A DNA stretch of 64,000 nt. Origin: Hydrogenophilus sp. (GTDB lineage: Bacteria; Pseudomonadota; Gammaproteobacteria; Burkholderiales; Thiobacillaceae). Location: contig DYFK01000010.1 in the NCBI GenBank assembly GCA_020725265.1, positions 62,001 through 126,000 on the forward strand, written 5' to 3'. This document shows, piece after piece, positions 10,065-19,734 of the stretch (positions within the stretch are counted from its first letter, which is position 1; each line of letters begins with the position of its first letter). The notes under the pieces were generated by a model. That model was not told the DNA's origin, did no database searches, and saw nothing but the letters and a program-made list of their open reading frames with translations. A program made the translations under genes and the position numbers.

Positions 10065-11600
10065 ATGCCTCCCGAACCCGTTTCCCTGATGATCCCCGAT
10101 GCCTGGCTGCCGCCGCTGGTGGTGCTGAGTTCGTTCCTGCCCGGCATTGCCATCTTTTTCCTGAACGAGGCGCGCGTGCGCTTGCGCGTCACGCTCAATC
10201 TGGCTGGCGCGTTGGCCAAGCTGGCGTTGATCGGGGTCATGCTGTGGGGGGTGATGCACGAACACGAGTACGTGTTCCGGCATGCCGTGCTGCCGGGCGT
10301 GGAGCTGGTGTTGAAGGCGGACGCGCTGGCCCTGCTGTTCGTCAGCCTGTCGGCGGTGCTCTGGCTGTTTACCACGCTGTACGCCATCGGCTATCTGGAG
10401 AACGCGCCCAACCGCAGCCGCTTCTTCGGTTTCTTCAGTGTCTGCGTGACCGCCACGGTGGGCGTGGCGATGGCCGGCAACCTGTTCACCTTCTTCCTGT
10501 TCTACGAGTTGCTGACGCTGTCCACCTATCCGTTGGTGGTGCACCGGGGCACGCCCCAGGCGATGCGCGCCGGCCATCTCTATCTGGGCTACACGCTGGC
10601 CGGCGGCGCGCTGCTGCTGGTCGGCACGATCTGGCTGTACGGACTGGCCGGCCAGGTCGATTTCGTGCCGGGCGGCAGCCTGGCGGCGCTGCCGGCGGAG
10701 ACCGCCGGTCAGTTGCGCCTGGTGTTCGCGCTGCTGATCGCCGGCGTCGGCGTCAAGGCGGCGCTGGTGCCGCTGCATGGCTGGCTGCCCCAGGCCATGG
10801 TCGCGCCGGCGCCGGTGTCGGCGTTGCTGCACGCGGTGGCGGTGGTCAAGGCCGGCGCCTTCGGCATCGTGCGCGTGGTCTACGAGGTCTATGGCATCGA
10901 GTTCGCGCAGTCGCTGGATCTGCTCACCCCGCTCGCGGTGGTGGCGGCGATCACCATCATCTGGGGCAGTCTGCGCGCGTTGAGCCAGGACGATCTGAAG
11001 AAACGGCTGGCCTATTCGACGGTCAGTCAGGTGTCCTACATCGCGCTGGGCGTGGCGCTGTTCGGTCCGGTCGGCACCATCGGCGGCGTCGTCCATCTGG
11101 TGCACCAGGGCATCATGAAGATCACGCTGTTCTTCTGCGCCGGCAATTTCGCCGAGACCCTGGGCCTGCACAAGGTCAGCGAGCTGGATGGCGTCGGCCG
11201 GCGCATGCCCTGGAGCGCGGCGGCGTTCACCATCGGCGCCTTCGGCATGATCGGCGCGCCGCCGACCGCCGGCTTCATCAGCAAGTGGTATCTGGGCCTG
11301 GGCGCGCTGGAGGCGCACATGCCCTGGGTGCTGGCGGTACTGGCCGTCTCGACCCTGCTCAACGCCGCCTATTTCCTGCCCATCCTGCATCGACTCTGGT
11401 TCCGGCCGGCGCCGGCGTCGTGGCCGCATGAACACATTCCCGCGCGCGCTGGCTGGGAAACCTCGCGCCTGCTGCTGTTGCCGCCGGTGGCCACGGCCGC
11501 CGCCACGCTGGCCGTGGGCGTGTTCGCGGCGAGCAGTCTGAGTCCGCTCGACTGGGCCAAGCTGATCGCGGCGCGCGAGTACCTGCGCTGGGTGCCGTGA
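10065..11600 (+). CDS. Proton-conducting antiporter-like membrane subunit (NuoL/M, MrpD-like)
   Basis: LFTFFLFYELLTLSTYPLVVHRG (TM5 Glu), GVKAALVPLHGWLPQAMVAPAPVSALLHAVAVVKAG; ORF may start at GTG 10032 or ATG 10065. Confidence 0.88.
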   Translation: MPPEPVSLMIPDAWLPPLVVLSSFLPGIAIFFLNEARVRLRVTLNLAGALAKLALIGVMLWGVMHEHEYVFRHAVLPGVELVLKADALALLFVSLSAVLWLFTTLYAIGYLENAPNRSRFFGFFSVCVTATVGVAMAGNLFTFFLFYELLTLSTYPLVVHRGTPQAMRAGHLYLGYTLAGGALLLVGTIWLYGLAGQVDFVPGGSLAALPAETAGQLRLVFALLIAGVGVKAALVPLHGWLPQAMVAPAPVSALLHAVAVVKAGAFGIVRVVYEVYGIEFAQSLDLLTPLAVVAAITIIWGSLRALSQDDLKKRLAYSTVSQVSYIALGVALFGPVGTIGGVVHLVHQGIMKITLFFCAGNFAETLGLHKVSELDGVGRRMPWSAAAFTIGAFGMIGAPPTAGFISKWYLGLGALEAHMPWVLAVLAVSTLLNAAYFLPILHRLWFRPAPASWPHEHIPARAGWETSRLLLLPPVATAAATLAVGVFAASSLSPLDWAKLIAAREYLRWVP

Positions 11601-13240
11601 TGAGCGCCGAATTCCTGTTGATCCTGACGCCGCTGGCGCCGTTGCTGGTCGCCGGCTTGCATGCGTGGCCGCGTGGCCGCGTCCTGGCCCGGGGTCTGAT
11701 GCCGTGGACGCCGTTGCCGGCGTTGGCCGCGCTGGCCGTGTTGCCGGTCGGCGCCGGTGTCGATACCGGCTGGTTGTTGTTGGGTACGCCGCTCGGCCTG
11801 GACGCCACCGGCGCCATCTTCCTGCTGTTTTCCGCGTTGATCTGGCTGGCGACCGGCTGGCGCGCGCGCCAGGACCGGAATGGCGAGCCGGCGACGTCCC
11901 GCTTCCAGGTCTCCTTCCTGCTTGCCCAGGCCGGCAATCTGGGGGTCTGCCTGGCTCAGGACGGGCTTGGCTTCTATGCCTTCTTCGCGTTGATGACCTT
12001 CGCCGCCTATGGTCTCGTGGTCGACGCCGGCGATGCCGAGGCGCGCCGCGCCGGCCGTGTCTATCTGGCCTTCGCGGTGGCTGGCGAAGTGCTCGCGCTG
12101 ATCGGCCTGTGGCTGCTTGCCGACGCCCACGACGGCCGGTTGCCCGATTTCGCGTCGATGACGCCGGCCGGTTCGCTGGCGGCCGCATTCCTGGTGCTCG
12201 GCTTCGGCGTCAAGACCGGCCTGCCGCTGCTCCATTTCGCGCTGCCGCCGGCCTACGCGGTGGCGCCGGCGGCGGGCGCGGCGGTGCTCGCCGGCGCCCT
12301 GATCAAGGCCGGTCTGCTCGGCTGGCTGCGCTTCCTGCCTCTCGGCGAGGCCGCGCTGCCGGGGCTTGGCGCCGGCCTGTGCGTCGCCGGCGCGCTGGCG
12401 ATCGTGGTCGCGCCGGTGATCGGCCTGTGCCAGCGCCGGGTCGGCGCGCTGCTGGCCTATTCGAGCATCGCGCAGATGGGCCATTTCGCGCTGGCGATCG
12501 GCGTCGCGCTGACCGCGCCGACGCTGTGGCCGGCGCTGTGGCCGGCGTTGATGCTGTATGCCGCGCATCACGCCCTGATCAAGGCGGCGCTGTTCCTTGG
12601 TCTGGCTCCAGCCAGTGTCGGCCGCTCCGGGCGCATCGCGCTGGCGCTGGCCGCGCTGGCGCTGGCCGGCGCGCCGCTCACCGGCGGGTTCCTGGCCAAG
12701 GCGGCGCTGAAAGCCGGCTTGGCGGATGCCGCGCTGGCCGGCGCACTGAGCGCGCTGTTCGCGCTGGGTGTGCTCGGCACCGCGCTGCTGATGGTCCGGC
12801 TGTTCCGGCTGTCGCCGATGGCGGGCGACCGGCGTGAGGCCGGTACCGGAGCCTTCCTGGCCCTGCTGGCGGTCGCGCTGGCGTTGCCTTGGTGGCTGGC
12901 GCCGGCCTCCGCGCTGGCGACCCTGTCGGCGCCGGCCGCCTGGGTCGTGGCGCTGGCGCCGCTGGCGCTGGCCGCTGCCCTGGCCGCGCTGGCGCGTCGC
13001 CAGGGCTGGCGCGCGCCCGACCTGCCGGCGGGCGACCTGCTGGTATGGCTGGAAGCTGGCGCGCGCGCTGTCGTCGAGCGCCTGACCCGGCCGGACAGCG
13101 AGGCCGGCGCGCCGCCGCCCTCGCCGGCGCGCCGGCCGCCGCGCCTGGAGGCGCATCTGCGCGCCTGGCCGGTGGCTGGCCTGCTCTGGTTGGGCCTGCT
13201 GGCGATGGTGCTGGTGGGTGCCGCCGGCCTGGTGGCGTGA
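11597..13240 (+). CDS. Proton-conducting antiporter-like membrane subunit, atypical TM5 (paralog 1)
   Basis: GFGVKTGLPLLHFALPPAYAVAPAAGAAVLAGALIKAGLLGWLRF; FYAFFALMTFAAYGLV replaces the usual Glu-containing motif. Confidence 0.85.
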   Translation: MMSAEFLLILTPLAPLLVAGLHAWPRGRVLARGLMPWTPLPALAALAVLPVGAGVDTGWLLLGTPLGLDATGAIFLLFSALIWLATGWRARQDRNGEPATSRFQVSFLLAQAGNLGVCLAQDGLGFYAFFALMTFAAYGLVVDAGDAEARRAGRVYLAFAVAGEVLALIGLWLLADAHDGRLPDFASMTPAGSLAAAFLVLGFGVKTGLPLLHFALPPAYAVAPAAGAAVLAGALIKAGLLGWLRFLPLGEAALPGLGAGLCVAGALAIVVAPVIGLCQRRVGALLAYSSIAQMGHFALAIGVALTAPTLWPALWPALMLYAAHHALIKAALFLGLAPASVGRSGRIALALAALALAGAPLTGGFLAKAALKAGLADAALAGALSALFALGVLGTALLMVRLFRLSPMAGDRREAGTGAFLALLAVALALPWWLAPASALATLSAPAAWVVALAPLALAAALAALARRQGWRAPDLPAGDLLVWLEAGARAVVERLTRPDSEAGAPPPSPARRPPRLEAHLRAWPVAGLLWLGLLAMVLVGAAGLVA

Positions 13241-13242
13241 TC

Positions 13243-14835
13243 ATGACCGACGGCGCGGCGTGGTTGCCGGCCGTCATGCTGGTGCCCGCCGCGCTGGCCC
13301 TGGCCGCGCGCGGTCGTATCGGCGCCGCGCTGATGCCGTGGGCGCCGGTGCCGGCGCTGGCTCTGGCCCTGAGCCTGCCGGTCGGCACGACCCTGGAATT
13401 GCCCTGGCTGCTGCTCGGCAGCGTGTACGCGCTGGACGCCAGCGGCCGGTCGTTTCTGATCTTCACCGCCCTGGTCTGGCTGCTGGCCGGCTGGTTCGCG
13501 CGTGCATGGCTGCGCGGCGATGCCGCGGCCGGGCGCTTCCGGACCTTCTTCCTGGCGACCCAGGCGGGCAATCTGGGCCTCTGCCTGGCCCAGGACGCCG
13601 CCAGTTTTTATCTGTTGTTCGCGTTGATGACCTTCGCCGCCTACGGACTCATCGTCCACGCCGGCGACGACGCGGCCCGGCGTGCCGGCCGCGTCTATCT
13701 GGTCATGGCGCTGTTCGGCGAGGTCGCGATCCTGATCGGCCTGCTGCTCGCCGCCAGTGGCAATGCCGCCGCCGGCATCTGGCCGCTGCTGATCGGCTTC
13801 GGCGTCAAGGTCGGCCTGCCCCTGCTGCATGTCTGGTTGCCGCTCGCGCATCCGGTGGCGCCGGTGCCGGCCAGCGCGGTGCTGTCCGGGGTCATGCTCA
13901 AGGCTGGCCTGCTCGGCTGGCTGCGCTTTCTGCCGCTGGGCGAAACCGCTTCGTCGGAAGCGGGCATGGTTCTGGTCGTGGCCGGACTGGCGGCGATGCT
14001 GCTCGCCGTCGGCGTCGGCCTGACGCAGCGTCAGCCCAAGGTGGTGCTGGCCTATTCCAGCGTCAGCCAGATGGGCTTCATGACCCTGGGCGTCGGCGCC
14101 GGGCTGCTGGCGCCGGCGTCGTGGCCGATGTTGCTGGCGGCGGTATGCCTGTACGCCTCGCATCATGCGCTGGCCAAGAGCGCGCTGTTCCTCGGCGTCG
14201 GCCTGATCCGGCGGCACGGCGCGCGACCGGCCTATCTGGCCGGGCTGGCGCTGCCGGCGCTGGCGCTGGCCGGCGCGCCGCTGACCAGCGGTTTCCTGGC
14301 CAAGGCGGAGTTGAAGACGGCGCTGGCCGGCCTGGATGCGCCACTCGTGCCGTCGCTTGTCGGGATGCTGCCCGGCCTGCTGGCACTGGCCGCGCTCGGT
14401 AGCACGCTGTTGATGGCGCGCCTGTTCTGGTTGCTGAGCCGGCCGCGCCCGGCCGTCGCCGCCGCCGATGCCAGCCTCTGGCTGCCCTGGGCGGCGGCGC
14501 TGCTGGCGGTGCTGATCGCCGGCCTGGCGCCGCTCGTGTCCGCTGTTGGACCAGGTTCCGCGTGGGCGACCGCGCTGTGGCCGTTCCCGGCCGCCGCCGC
14601 CCTGGCTTGGTTGGCCGTCCGGCGCGGCTGGCGGGCGCCGGAGCTGCCGGCCGGCGACGTGCTGGCGCTGGTTCCGGACCGCCCGCCAACCCGGGTCCGG
14701 TGGATGTGGTCGCCGCCCCGGTTGGCTCCGCCATCACTGTCGGTCTGGCCGCGCGGCGAGCGGGCGTTGCGCGCCGGCGCGACCACCGGATTGTTGTGGC
14801 TGTGCCTGCTGGCGGCGGGGTTTTTGCTATTCTGA
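13243..14835 (+). CDS. Proton-conducting antiporter-like membrane subunit, atypical TM5 (paralog 2)
   Basis: ATG at 13243; GFGVKVGLPLLHVWLPLAHPVAPVPASAVLSGVMLKAGLLGWLRF; FYLLFALMTFAAYGLI; highly similar to the 11597-13240 product. Confidence 0.85.
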   Translation: MTDGAAWLPAVMLVPAALALAARGRIGAALMPWAPVPALALALSLPVGTTLELPWLLLGSVYALDASGRSFLIFTALVWLLAGWFARAWLRGDAAAGRFRTFFLATQAGNLGLCLAQDAASFYLLFALMTFAAYGLIVHAGDDAARRAGRVYLVMALFGEVAILIGLLLAASGNAAAGIWPLLIGFGVKVGLPLLHVWLPLAHPVAPVPASAVLSGVMLKAGLLGWLRFLPLGETASSEAGMVLVVAGLAAMLLAVGVGLTQRQPKVVLAYSSVSQMGFMTLGVGAGLLAPASWPMLLAAVCLYASHHALAKSALFLGVGLIRRHGARPAYLAGLALPALALAGAPLTSGFLAKAELKTALAGLDAPLVPSLVGMLPGLLALAALGSTLLMARLFWLLSRPRPAVAAADASLWLPWAAALLAVLIAGLAPLVSAVGPGSAWATALWPFPAAAALAWLAVRRGWRAPELPAGDVLALVPDRPPTRVRWMWSPPRLAPPSLSVWPRGERALRAGATTGLLWLCLLAAGFLLF

Positions 14836-14880
14836 GGGCCCGGCCCGCCCGGCCGCGATGCCAACGACAAGGAGAGCGCC

Positions 14881-15504
14881 ATGTACGAGGAAACCCCCAG
14901 CGATTCCACGAATCCGCCCGCGCCGACCCGCGCGGAAACCTTGAAAACCTGGGTGCGCGAGGGCCACGTGCCGGCCTGGCTGGCGCTGGCGCTGGTGGCC
15001 TTGCTGATCCTGGCGTTCGCCTGGAAACAGTTCGCGGTGGGCGCGGCGCAACGCGCGCTGGACAGCGAACGCATGACCATGACCCAGCAACTGGCCGATG
15101 AGAAGACGCACGTGCGCGCGGCGGCCGGCGAATTCCTGGCGCGCAACAGCGACGCCGCCCACGTGCTCATGGGCACCACGCTGGCCTGGGCGGTGCGCGG
15201 CGAACTGATCCGTGACAACCTCGACCAGATCGACCAGTTCTTCGGCGAGCTGATCCGCAACGACCGCGTGCGCGTCGTCCTGCTCGCCGGCGCCGATGGC
15301 GTGGTGCGCCTGGCCACCGACCGCAAGTTGCAGGGAGGCGCCTTCTCCGCCCATTTCCCGGAAGCGCTGCTCGCGGAACCGGCGGTCGTGATCCGGCCGG
15401 GCGCGGATGGCGAGAAATGGCTGGTGCTGCCGATCCAGGGGCTCAATTCCCGGCTCGGCACGGTGCTGGTCGCCTATCGACCTGAGCCGAGCATGCCGGA
15501 GTGA
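14881..15504 (+). CDS. Single-TM membrane-anchored protein with periplasmic sensor-like domain, unknown function
   Basis: 207 aa; TM WLALALVALLILAFAWKQFAV; NDRVRVVLLAGADGVVRLATDRKLQGG and VLPIQGLNSRLGTVLVAYRP resemble a PDC/Cache fold; RBS AGGAGAG. Confidence 0.65.
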   Translation: MYEETPSDSTNPPAPTRAETLKTWVREGHVPAWLALALVALLILAFAWKQFAVGAAQRALDSERMTMTQQLADEKTHVRAAAGEFLARNSDAAHVLMGTTLAWAVRGELIRDNLDQIDQFFGELIRNDRVRVVLLAGADGVVRLATDRKLQGGAFSAHFPEALLAEPAVVIRPGADGEKWLVLPIQGLNSRLGTVLVAYRPEPSMPE

Positions 15505-15575
15505 GCGACAATCCCGGCCAAGATCCTCGATAACAACCGCGATCCACACTTCAACATCGATACAGGAGCCCCATC

Positions 15576-16121
15576 ATGCCGTCACGCCGGTCCTTTCCCA
15601 TGCTCGTCGCATGCCTCGCCACCCTGACCCTGAGCACCGGCGCCCAGGCCCAGCAAACCCGGCCCGGGCTGTGGGAAATCCAGAGCAGCACGCGCATCGA
15701 CGGCCAGGCCATGCCGGACATGGCGGCGATGATGAAGGACGTGCCACCGGAGATGCGCAAGCAGATGGAAGCGATGATGGCGCAACAGGGTCTGGGCATG
15801 GCGCCGCGCGGTTTCCGTATCTGCGTCACGCCGGAACAGGCCAAGCGCGACGAGCTGCCGGTCCAGGAGGAAGACGGCTGCAAGACCACCTGGAACAAGC
15901 GTTCCGGCAAGCGCATCACGTTCAGGACCGAATGCACCGACCCGCCGGCGAAAGGCGAGGGCGAGGTCGAGCTGATCAGCCCGGAAGCCTGGAAATCCCG
16001 CGTCACCATGCGCATCCGCGAAGGCAACCAGATTCGCGACGTGCGCAGCGAGACCCAGGGCAAGTGGCTGTCCACGCAATGCGGCAAGGTCCGGCCGATG
16101 CCGTCCGAGGCGCGTCGCTGA
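15576..16121 (+). CDS. DUF3617 family periplasmic protein
   Basis: Signal peptide, QTRPGLWEIQSSTRIDGQAMPDM, Met-rich central segment, RICVTPEQAKRDELP and a conserved Cys pattern. Confidence 0.75.
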   Translation: MPSRRSFPMLVACLATLTLSTGAQAQQTRPGLWEIQSSTRIDGQAMPDMAAMMKDVPPEMRKQMEAMMAQQGLGMAPRGFRICVTPEQAKRDELPVQEEDGCKTTWNKRSGKRITFRTECTDPPAKGEGEVELISPEAWKSRVTMRIREGNQIRDVRSETQGKWLSTQCGKVRPMPSEARR

Positions 16122-16232
16122 ACGATCGCGGGGAGGGGTGAAGCGGGTCGGAAACCCGGAAACGGATCGCGTGCCGAACGTGCCTCAACCATGAGCGGCT
16201 GCCGTGAACACCGCGCAACCGCCGTTTCCGGG

Positions 16233-17813
16233 TCAGCCGGGAGTGGTCGGGCACGGCCGGGCCGCCGCCGCCGCGTCGAGTGAGGCGGGCGCCGACCTTA
16301 CCTGGTCGCGTCCCGCTTCCTTGGCCTGATACATCGCCGAATCCGCGGCCCGTATCAGGGTTTCGAGACTCTGTTCGCCATCCCACGCGGCCACGCCGAT
16401 ACTGACCGTCATGTCGATGGGGCTGCCCCGGTTGTCATACGACGCGTTCCGTACCTTGCGCCGGATGCGCTCGGCGATTTCCAGCGCGCTGTCCGGATCC
16501 GTATCCGGCAGCAACAACAGGAATTCCTCCCCGCCGAAGCGCCCCAACAGATCGGACGGCCGGATCGTATCCCGCACGATCCGCACCACCTGATTGATCA
16601 CGCGATCCCCGGCTTCGTGACCGTGGGTGTCGTTGATGCGCTTGAAGTGATCCAGATCCAGCATCGCCAGGGAAGCCGGCTTGTTGCCGCCGGCGCGGCG
16701 CCGCAGTGTCCGCGTGGCCTGATCATGGAAGTGACGCCGGTTGGCGATCCCGGTGAGGTGGTCGGTGGTGGCCATTTCCTGTAGCCGACGGTTGGCCGTC
16801 TCCAGTTCCGCGGTGCGTTCCGCCACGCGTAGTTCCAGTTCGTCGCGCTGCTTGCGGATTTCATGCAGCAGGATGGCCAGTCCGATGGAAAGCACCGCGA
16901 CCACGGCCAGATATTCCTGCATCAACCACACGGCATGTTCCGGCGCGAGATCGGTGTAGGGGTGGTGGCCGCGCACCATGAACCCGATGACCATCACGGC
17001 GATCAGGATCACGGTCATGGCCGCGCCGCGCACGCCGAACCGGGCTGCCGCCCAGGCCCCGAACGGCAGCAGTGTGATCGGCGTCAGATGAAAACCGAAC
17101 GCATCCTGGCCTGTCGACGTGTAGATCTGGAATCCGAGCCCCAGCACCAGCCCCCACAAAACAAGCAGCTCGATCAACCGGGGCCAGTGGACGCGGGGAA
17201 GGGCGCGTGGAAACTGGCGCCACAGCACCACGATCAGCGGCGTGAGCAGCATCAGGCCGAGCGCGTCACCGAACCACCATAGTCGCCACAGGGTAAGAAA
17301 GCCGGTATCGGCACGGCCGAGCACGGTGTACACGGTGGCTCCCAGGACGCCGGCCAGCGCGGAACCGAGCAGCGGCGCGTAGAGCAGGAAATAGCCACCC
17401 CGCCTGAGACTGTCGAAATCGAAGCGTTCGCCGACCGTCCGGCGGATCAGGGTGGCGGCCAGGGCTGTTTCCAGCAGATTGATCAGGCCAAAGGCGACCG
17501 CCGCCCAGAGTGGAAAGGCGGGGATGTCGGCGATGCACTCGGCGATCAGCGCCACCACCGCCACCAGCGGCCACTGGCGACGGGGCAGCAGCAGAAAGGC
17601 GGAGAGCAGAATGGCATTGGGCGGCCAGAGAATGGCGATGCCCTCGGGGGTGATGGTCTGGGTGACGCCCAGCCAGGCTCCGGCGAGATAGGCCAGGCCG
17701 ATCAGCGCGATGCCGGGCAGTTGCTTGTGGGTGATGCCGGTGAACATCAGGCGGGCCGTTGAAAGGACCGGTTCAATTTCCCCCGATCCATGCGTTTCGT
17801 CCAGGGGTTTCAT
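16233..17813 (-). CDS. MASE1 membrane sensor domain diguanylate cyclase (GGDEF)
   Basis: Multi-TM N-terminus with [35 protein letters not shown] (MASE1), C-terminal RFGGEEF with RPSD I-site; start placed at MKPLDETHG. Confidence 0.85.
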   Translation of the reverse strand: MKPLDETHGSGEIEPVLSTARLMFTGITHKQLPGIALIGLAYLAGAWLGVTQTITPEGIAILWPPNAILLSAFLLLPRRQWPLVAVVALIAECIADIPAFPLWAAVAFGLINLLETALAATLIRRTVGERFDFDSLRRGGYFLLYAPLLGSALAGVLGATVYTVLGRADTGFLTLWRLWWFGDALGLMLLTPLIVVLWRQFPRALPRVHWPRLIELLVLWGLVLGLGFQIYTSTGQDAFGFHLTPITLLPFGAWAAARFGVRGAAMTVILIAVMVIGFMVRGHHPYTDLAPEHAVWLMQEYLAVVAVLSIGLAILLHEIRKQRDELELRVAERTAELETANRRLQEMATTDHLTGIANRRHFHDQATRTLRRRAGGNKPASLAMLDLDHFKRINDTHGHEAGDRVINQVVRIVRDTIRPSDLLGRFGGEEFLLLLPDTDPDSALEIAERIRRKVRNASYDNRGSPIDMTVSIGVAAWDGEQSLETLIRAADSAMYQAKEAGRDQVRSAPASLDAAAAARPCPTTPG

Positions 17814-17989
17814 GCGCCCATCATCTTGCCAGGGCGATAATCGGGGAGATCCCGACGACCGGGTGGCGCGGGTGTCATCGATGCGGCCAAGCATCCGATA
17901 CGAGCGATACTCGCCCGGAACTCCTGTTCGCGTCATCATTCCAATACGCCGTTTTTCAAAACCCGCCGCAAACCACAAGGAAACCGTCC

Positions 17990-18871
17990 ATGAAACGCAT
18001 CCTCCTGTTCCTGGCGACCAACCTCGCCATCATCGTCGTGCTCAGCATCACCCTGCGTCTGCTCGGGGTCGAGCGCATCCTTGACGCGGAAGGCGTCGAC
18101 CTGAACCTGAACTCGCTGCTGATCTACGCGGCGGTGCTCGGTTTCGGGGGGTCGCTGATTTCGCTGGCGATGTCCAAGTGGACGGCCAAGCGCATGACCG
18201 GCGCCCGGGTCATCGAGCAGCCGAACGGGCCCATGGAAATGTGGCTGGTGGAGACCGTGCGCCGGCAGGCGCAGATGGCCAACATCGGCATGCCCGAGGT
18301 GGCGATCTACGATGCCGCCGAGGTCAATGCCTTCGCCACCGGCATGAACAAGAACAACGCATTGGTCGCGGTCAGCAGCGGGCTGCTCCAGAGCATGACC
18401 CGCGACGAGGCGGAGGCCGTGCTCGCGCACGAGGTCAGCCACGTCGCCAATGGCGACATGGTGACGCTGGCGCTGATCCAGGGCGTGGTCAATACCTTCG
18501 TGATCTTCCTGTCGCGCGTGATCGGCCATCTGGTCGACCGGGTGGTGTTCAAGACCGAGCGCGGCCACGGCCCGGCGTTCTGGGTCACCGCCATCGTCGC
18601 CGAGCTGGTGCTGGGCATCCTGGCCAGCGTCATCGTCATGTGGTTCTCGCGCCAGCGCGAGTTCCGCGCCGACGCCGGCGGCGCCAATCTGGCCGGTCGC
18701 CAGAAGATGATTTCCGCGCTGGAACGCCTGGCCGCCGGCCGCGCCGCGCCGCTGCCCGACCAGATGGCCGCGTTCGGCATCGCCGGCGGTCTCGGCTCCG
18801 GCCTCAAGCGTCTGTTCATGACCCATCCGCCGCTCGAGGAGCGCATCGCCGCCCTCAAGTCCGCGCGCTGA
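17990..18871 (+). CDS. htpX: Membrane zinc metalloprotease HtpX
   Basis: [20 protein letters not shown]...; [14 protein letters not shown] (HExxH), M48 family. Confidence 0.95.
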   Translation: MKRILLFLATNLAIIVVLSITLRLLGVERILDAEGVDLNLNSLLIYAAVLGFGGSLISLAMSKWTAKRMTGARVIEQPNGPMEMWLVETVRRQAQMANIGMPEVAIYDAAEVNAFATGMNKNNALVAVSSGLLQSMTRDEAEAVLAHEVSHVANGDMVTLALIQGVVNTFVIFLSRVIGHLVDRVVFKTERGHGPAFWVTAIVAELVLGILASVIVMWFSRQREFRADAGGANLAGRQKMISALERLAAGRAAPLPDQMAAFGIAGGLGSGLKRLFMTHPPLEERIAALKSAR

Positions 18872-18885
18872 TCCGGGGGGGCGCC

Positions 18886-19734
18886 ATGCAAGCCGAAGTA
18901 ACGGCGGACGCCGCCGGCGCCCGCGGGCGCTTGCGCGCGTTCATCGAAAACGCGCGCGTCCAGCATGTCATCCTGGCGCTGATCCTGATCAACGCGGTGA
19001 CCCTGGGCCTGGAAACCTCGCCGGGCGTGATGGCGGTGGTGGGCGGCCCGCTGCATCTGCTCGACAAGGCGATCCTGTCGGTATTCGTGGCCGAGATCGC
19101 GATCCGGCTGTACGTGCATCGGGCCGCCTTCTTCCGGGATCCCTGGAGCCTGTTCGACTTCGTCGTGGTCGGTATCGCCCTGGTGCCCGCCACCGGCCAG
19201 TTCTCGGTGCTGCGCGCGCTGCGCGTGCTGCGGGTGCTGCGGGTGCTGACCCTGGTGCCGTCGATGCGCCGGGTGGTCGGCGCGTTGCTGGCGGCGATTC
19301 CGGGCCTGGGGTCGATCGCGTTGGTCCTGGCGATCATCTACTACGTGTTCGCGGTGATCGCCACCAACCTGTTCGCCGTCAGTCATCCGGAATGGTTCGG
19401 CGACATCGGCCGCTCGCTGTACACGCTGTTCCAGATCATGACCCTGGAGAGCTGGTCGATGGGCATCTCGCGGCCGGTGATGGAGACCTTCCCCTATGCC
19501 TGGGCGTTCTTCATCCCGTTCATCCTGATCGCCACCTTCACCATGCTCAACCTGTTCATCGCCATCATCGTCAACGCCATGCAGACCTTTGGCGAAAGCG
19601 AACACAGCGACACGGTGCGCGTGGTGGAGCAGGCGCGCGAGCACATCGAGGCCGACGTGCACGCCGAGGTGCGCGCGCTGCGCGAGGAAATCCGGGCGTT
19701 GCGCCAGATGCTGGAGGCGCGCGCCGGTCAGTAA
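18886..19734 (+). CDS. Bacterial voltage-gated sodium channel-like ion channel (BacNav family)
   Basis: S4 LRALRVLRVLRVLTLVPSMRRVV with Arg every third residue; pore motif TLESWSM identical to the NavAb/NaChBac selectivity filter region; C-terminal coiled coil. Confidence 0.9.
   Translation: MQAEVTADAAGARGRLRAFIENARVQHVILALILINAVTLGLETSPGVMAVVGGPLHLLDKAILSVFVAEIAIRLYVHRAAFFRDPWSLFDFVVVGIALVPATGQFSVLRALRVLRVLRVLTLVPSMRRVVGALLAAIPGLGSIALVLAIIYYVFAVIATNLFAVSHPEWFGDIGRSLYTLFQIMTLESWSMGISRPVMETFPYAWAFFIPFILIATFTMLNLFIAIIVNAMQTFGESEHSDTVRVVEQAREHIEADVHAEVRALREEIRALRQMLEARAGQ

Noticed and set aside
10047-14217. Overlapping minus-strand ORFs (713, 595 and 549 codons) opposite the antiporter subunits
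   Set aside because: Low-complexity Arg/Gln/His translations opposite clearly conserved membrane proteins.
19201-19260. Short tandem DNA repeat CTGCGGGTGCTG
   Set aside because: Explained by the periodic RVLRVLRVL voltage-sensor helix of the channel, not a repeat element.
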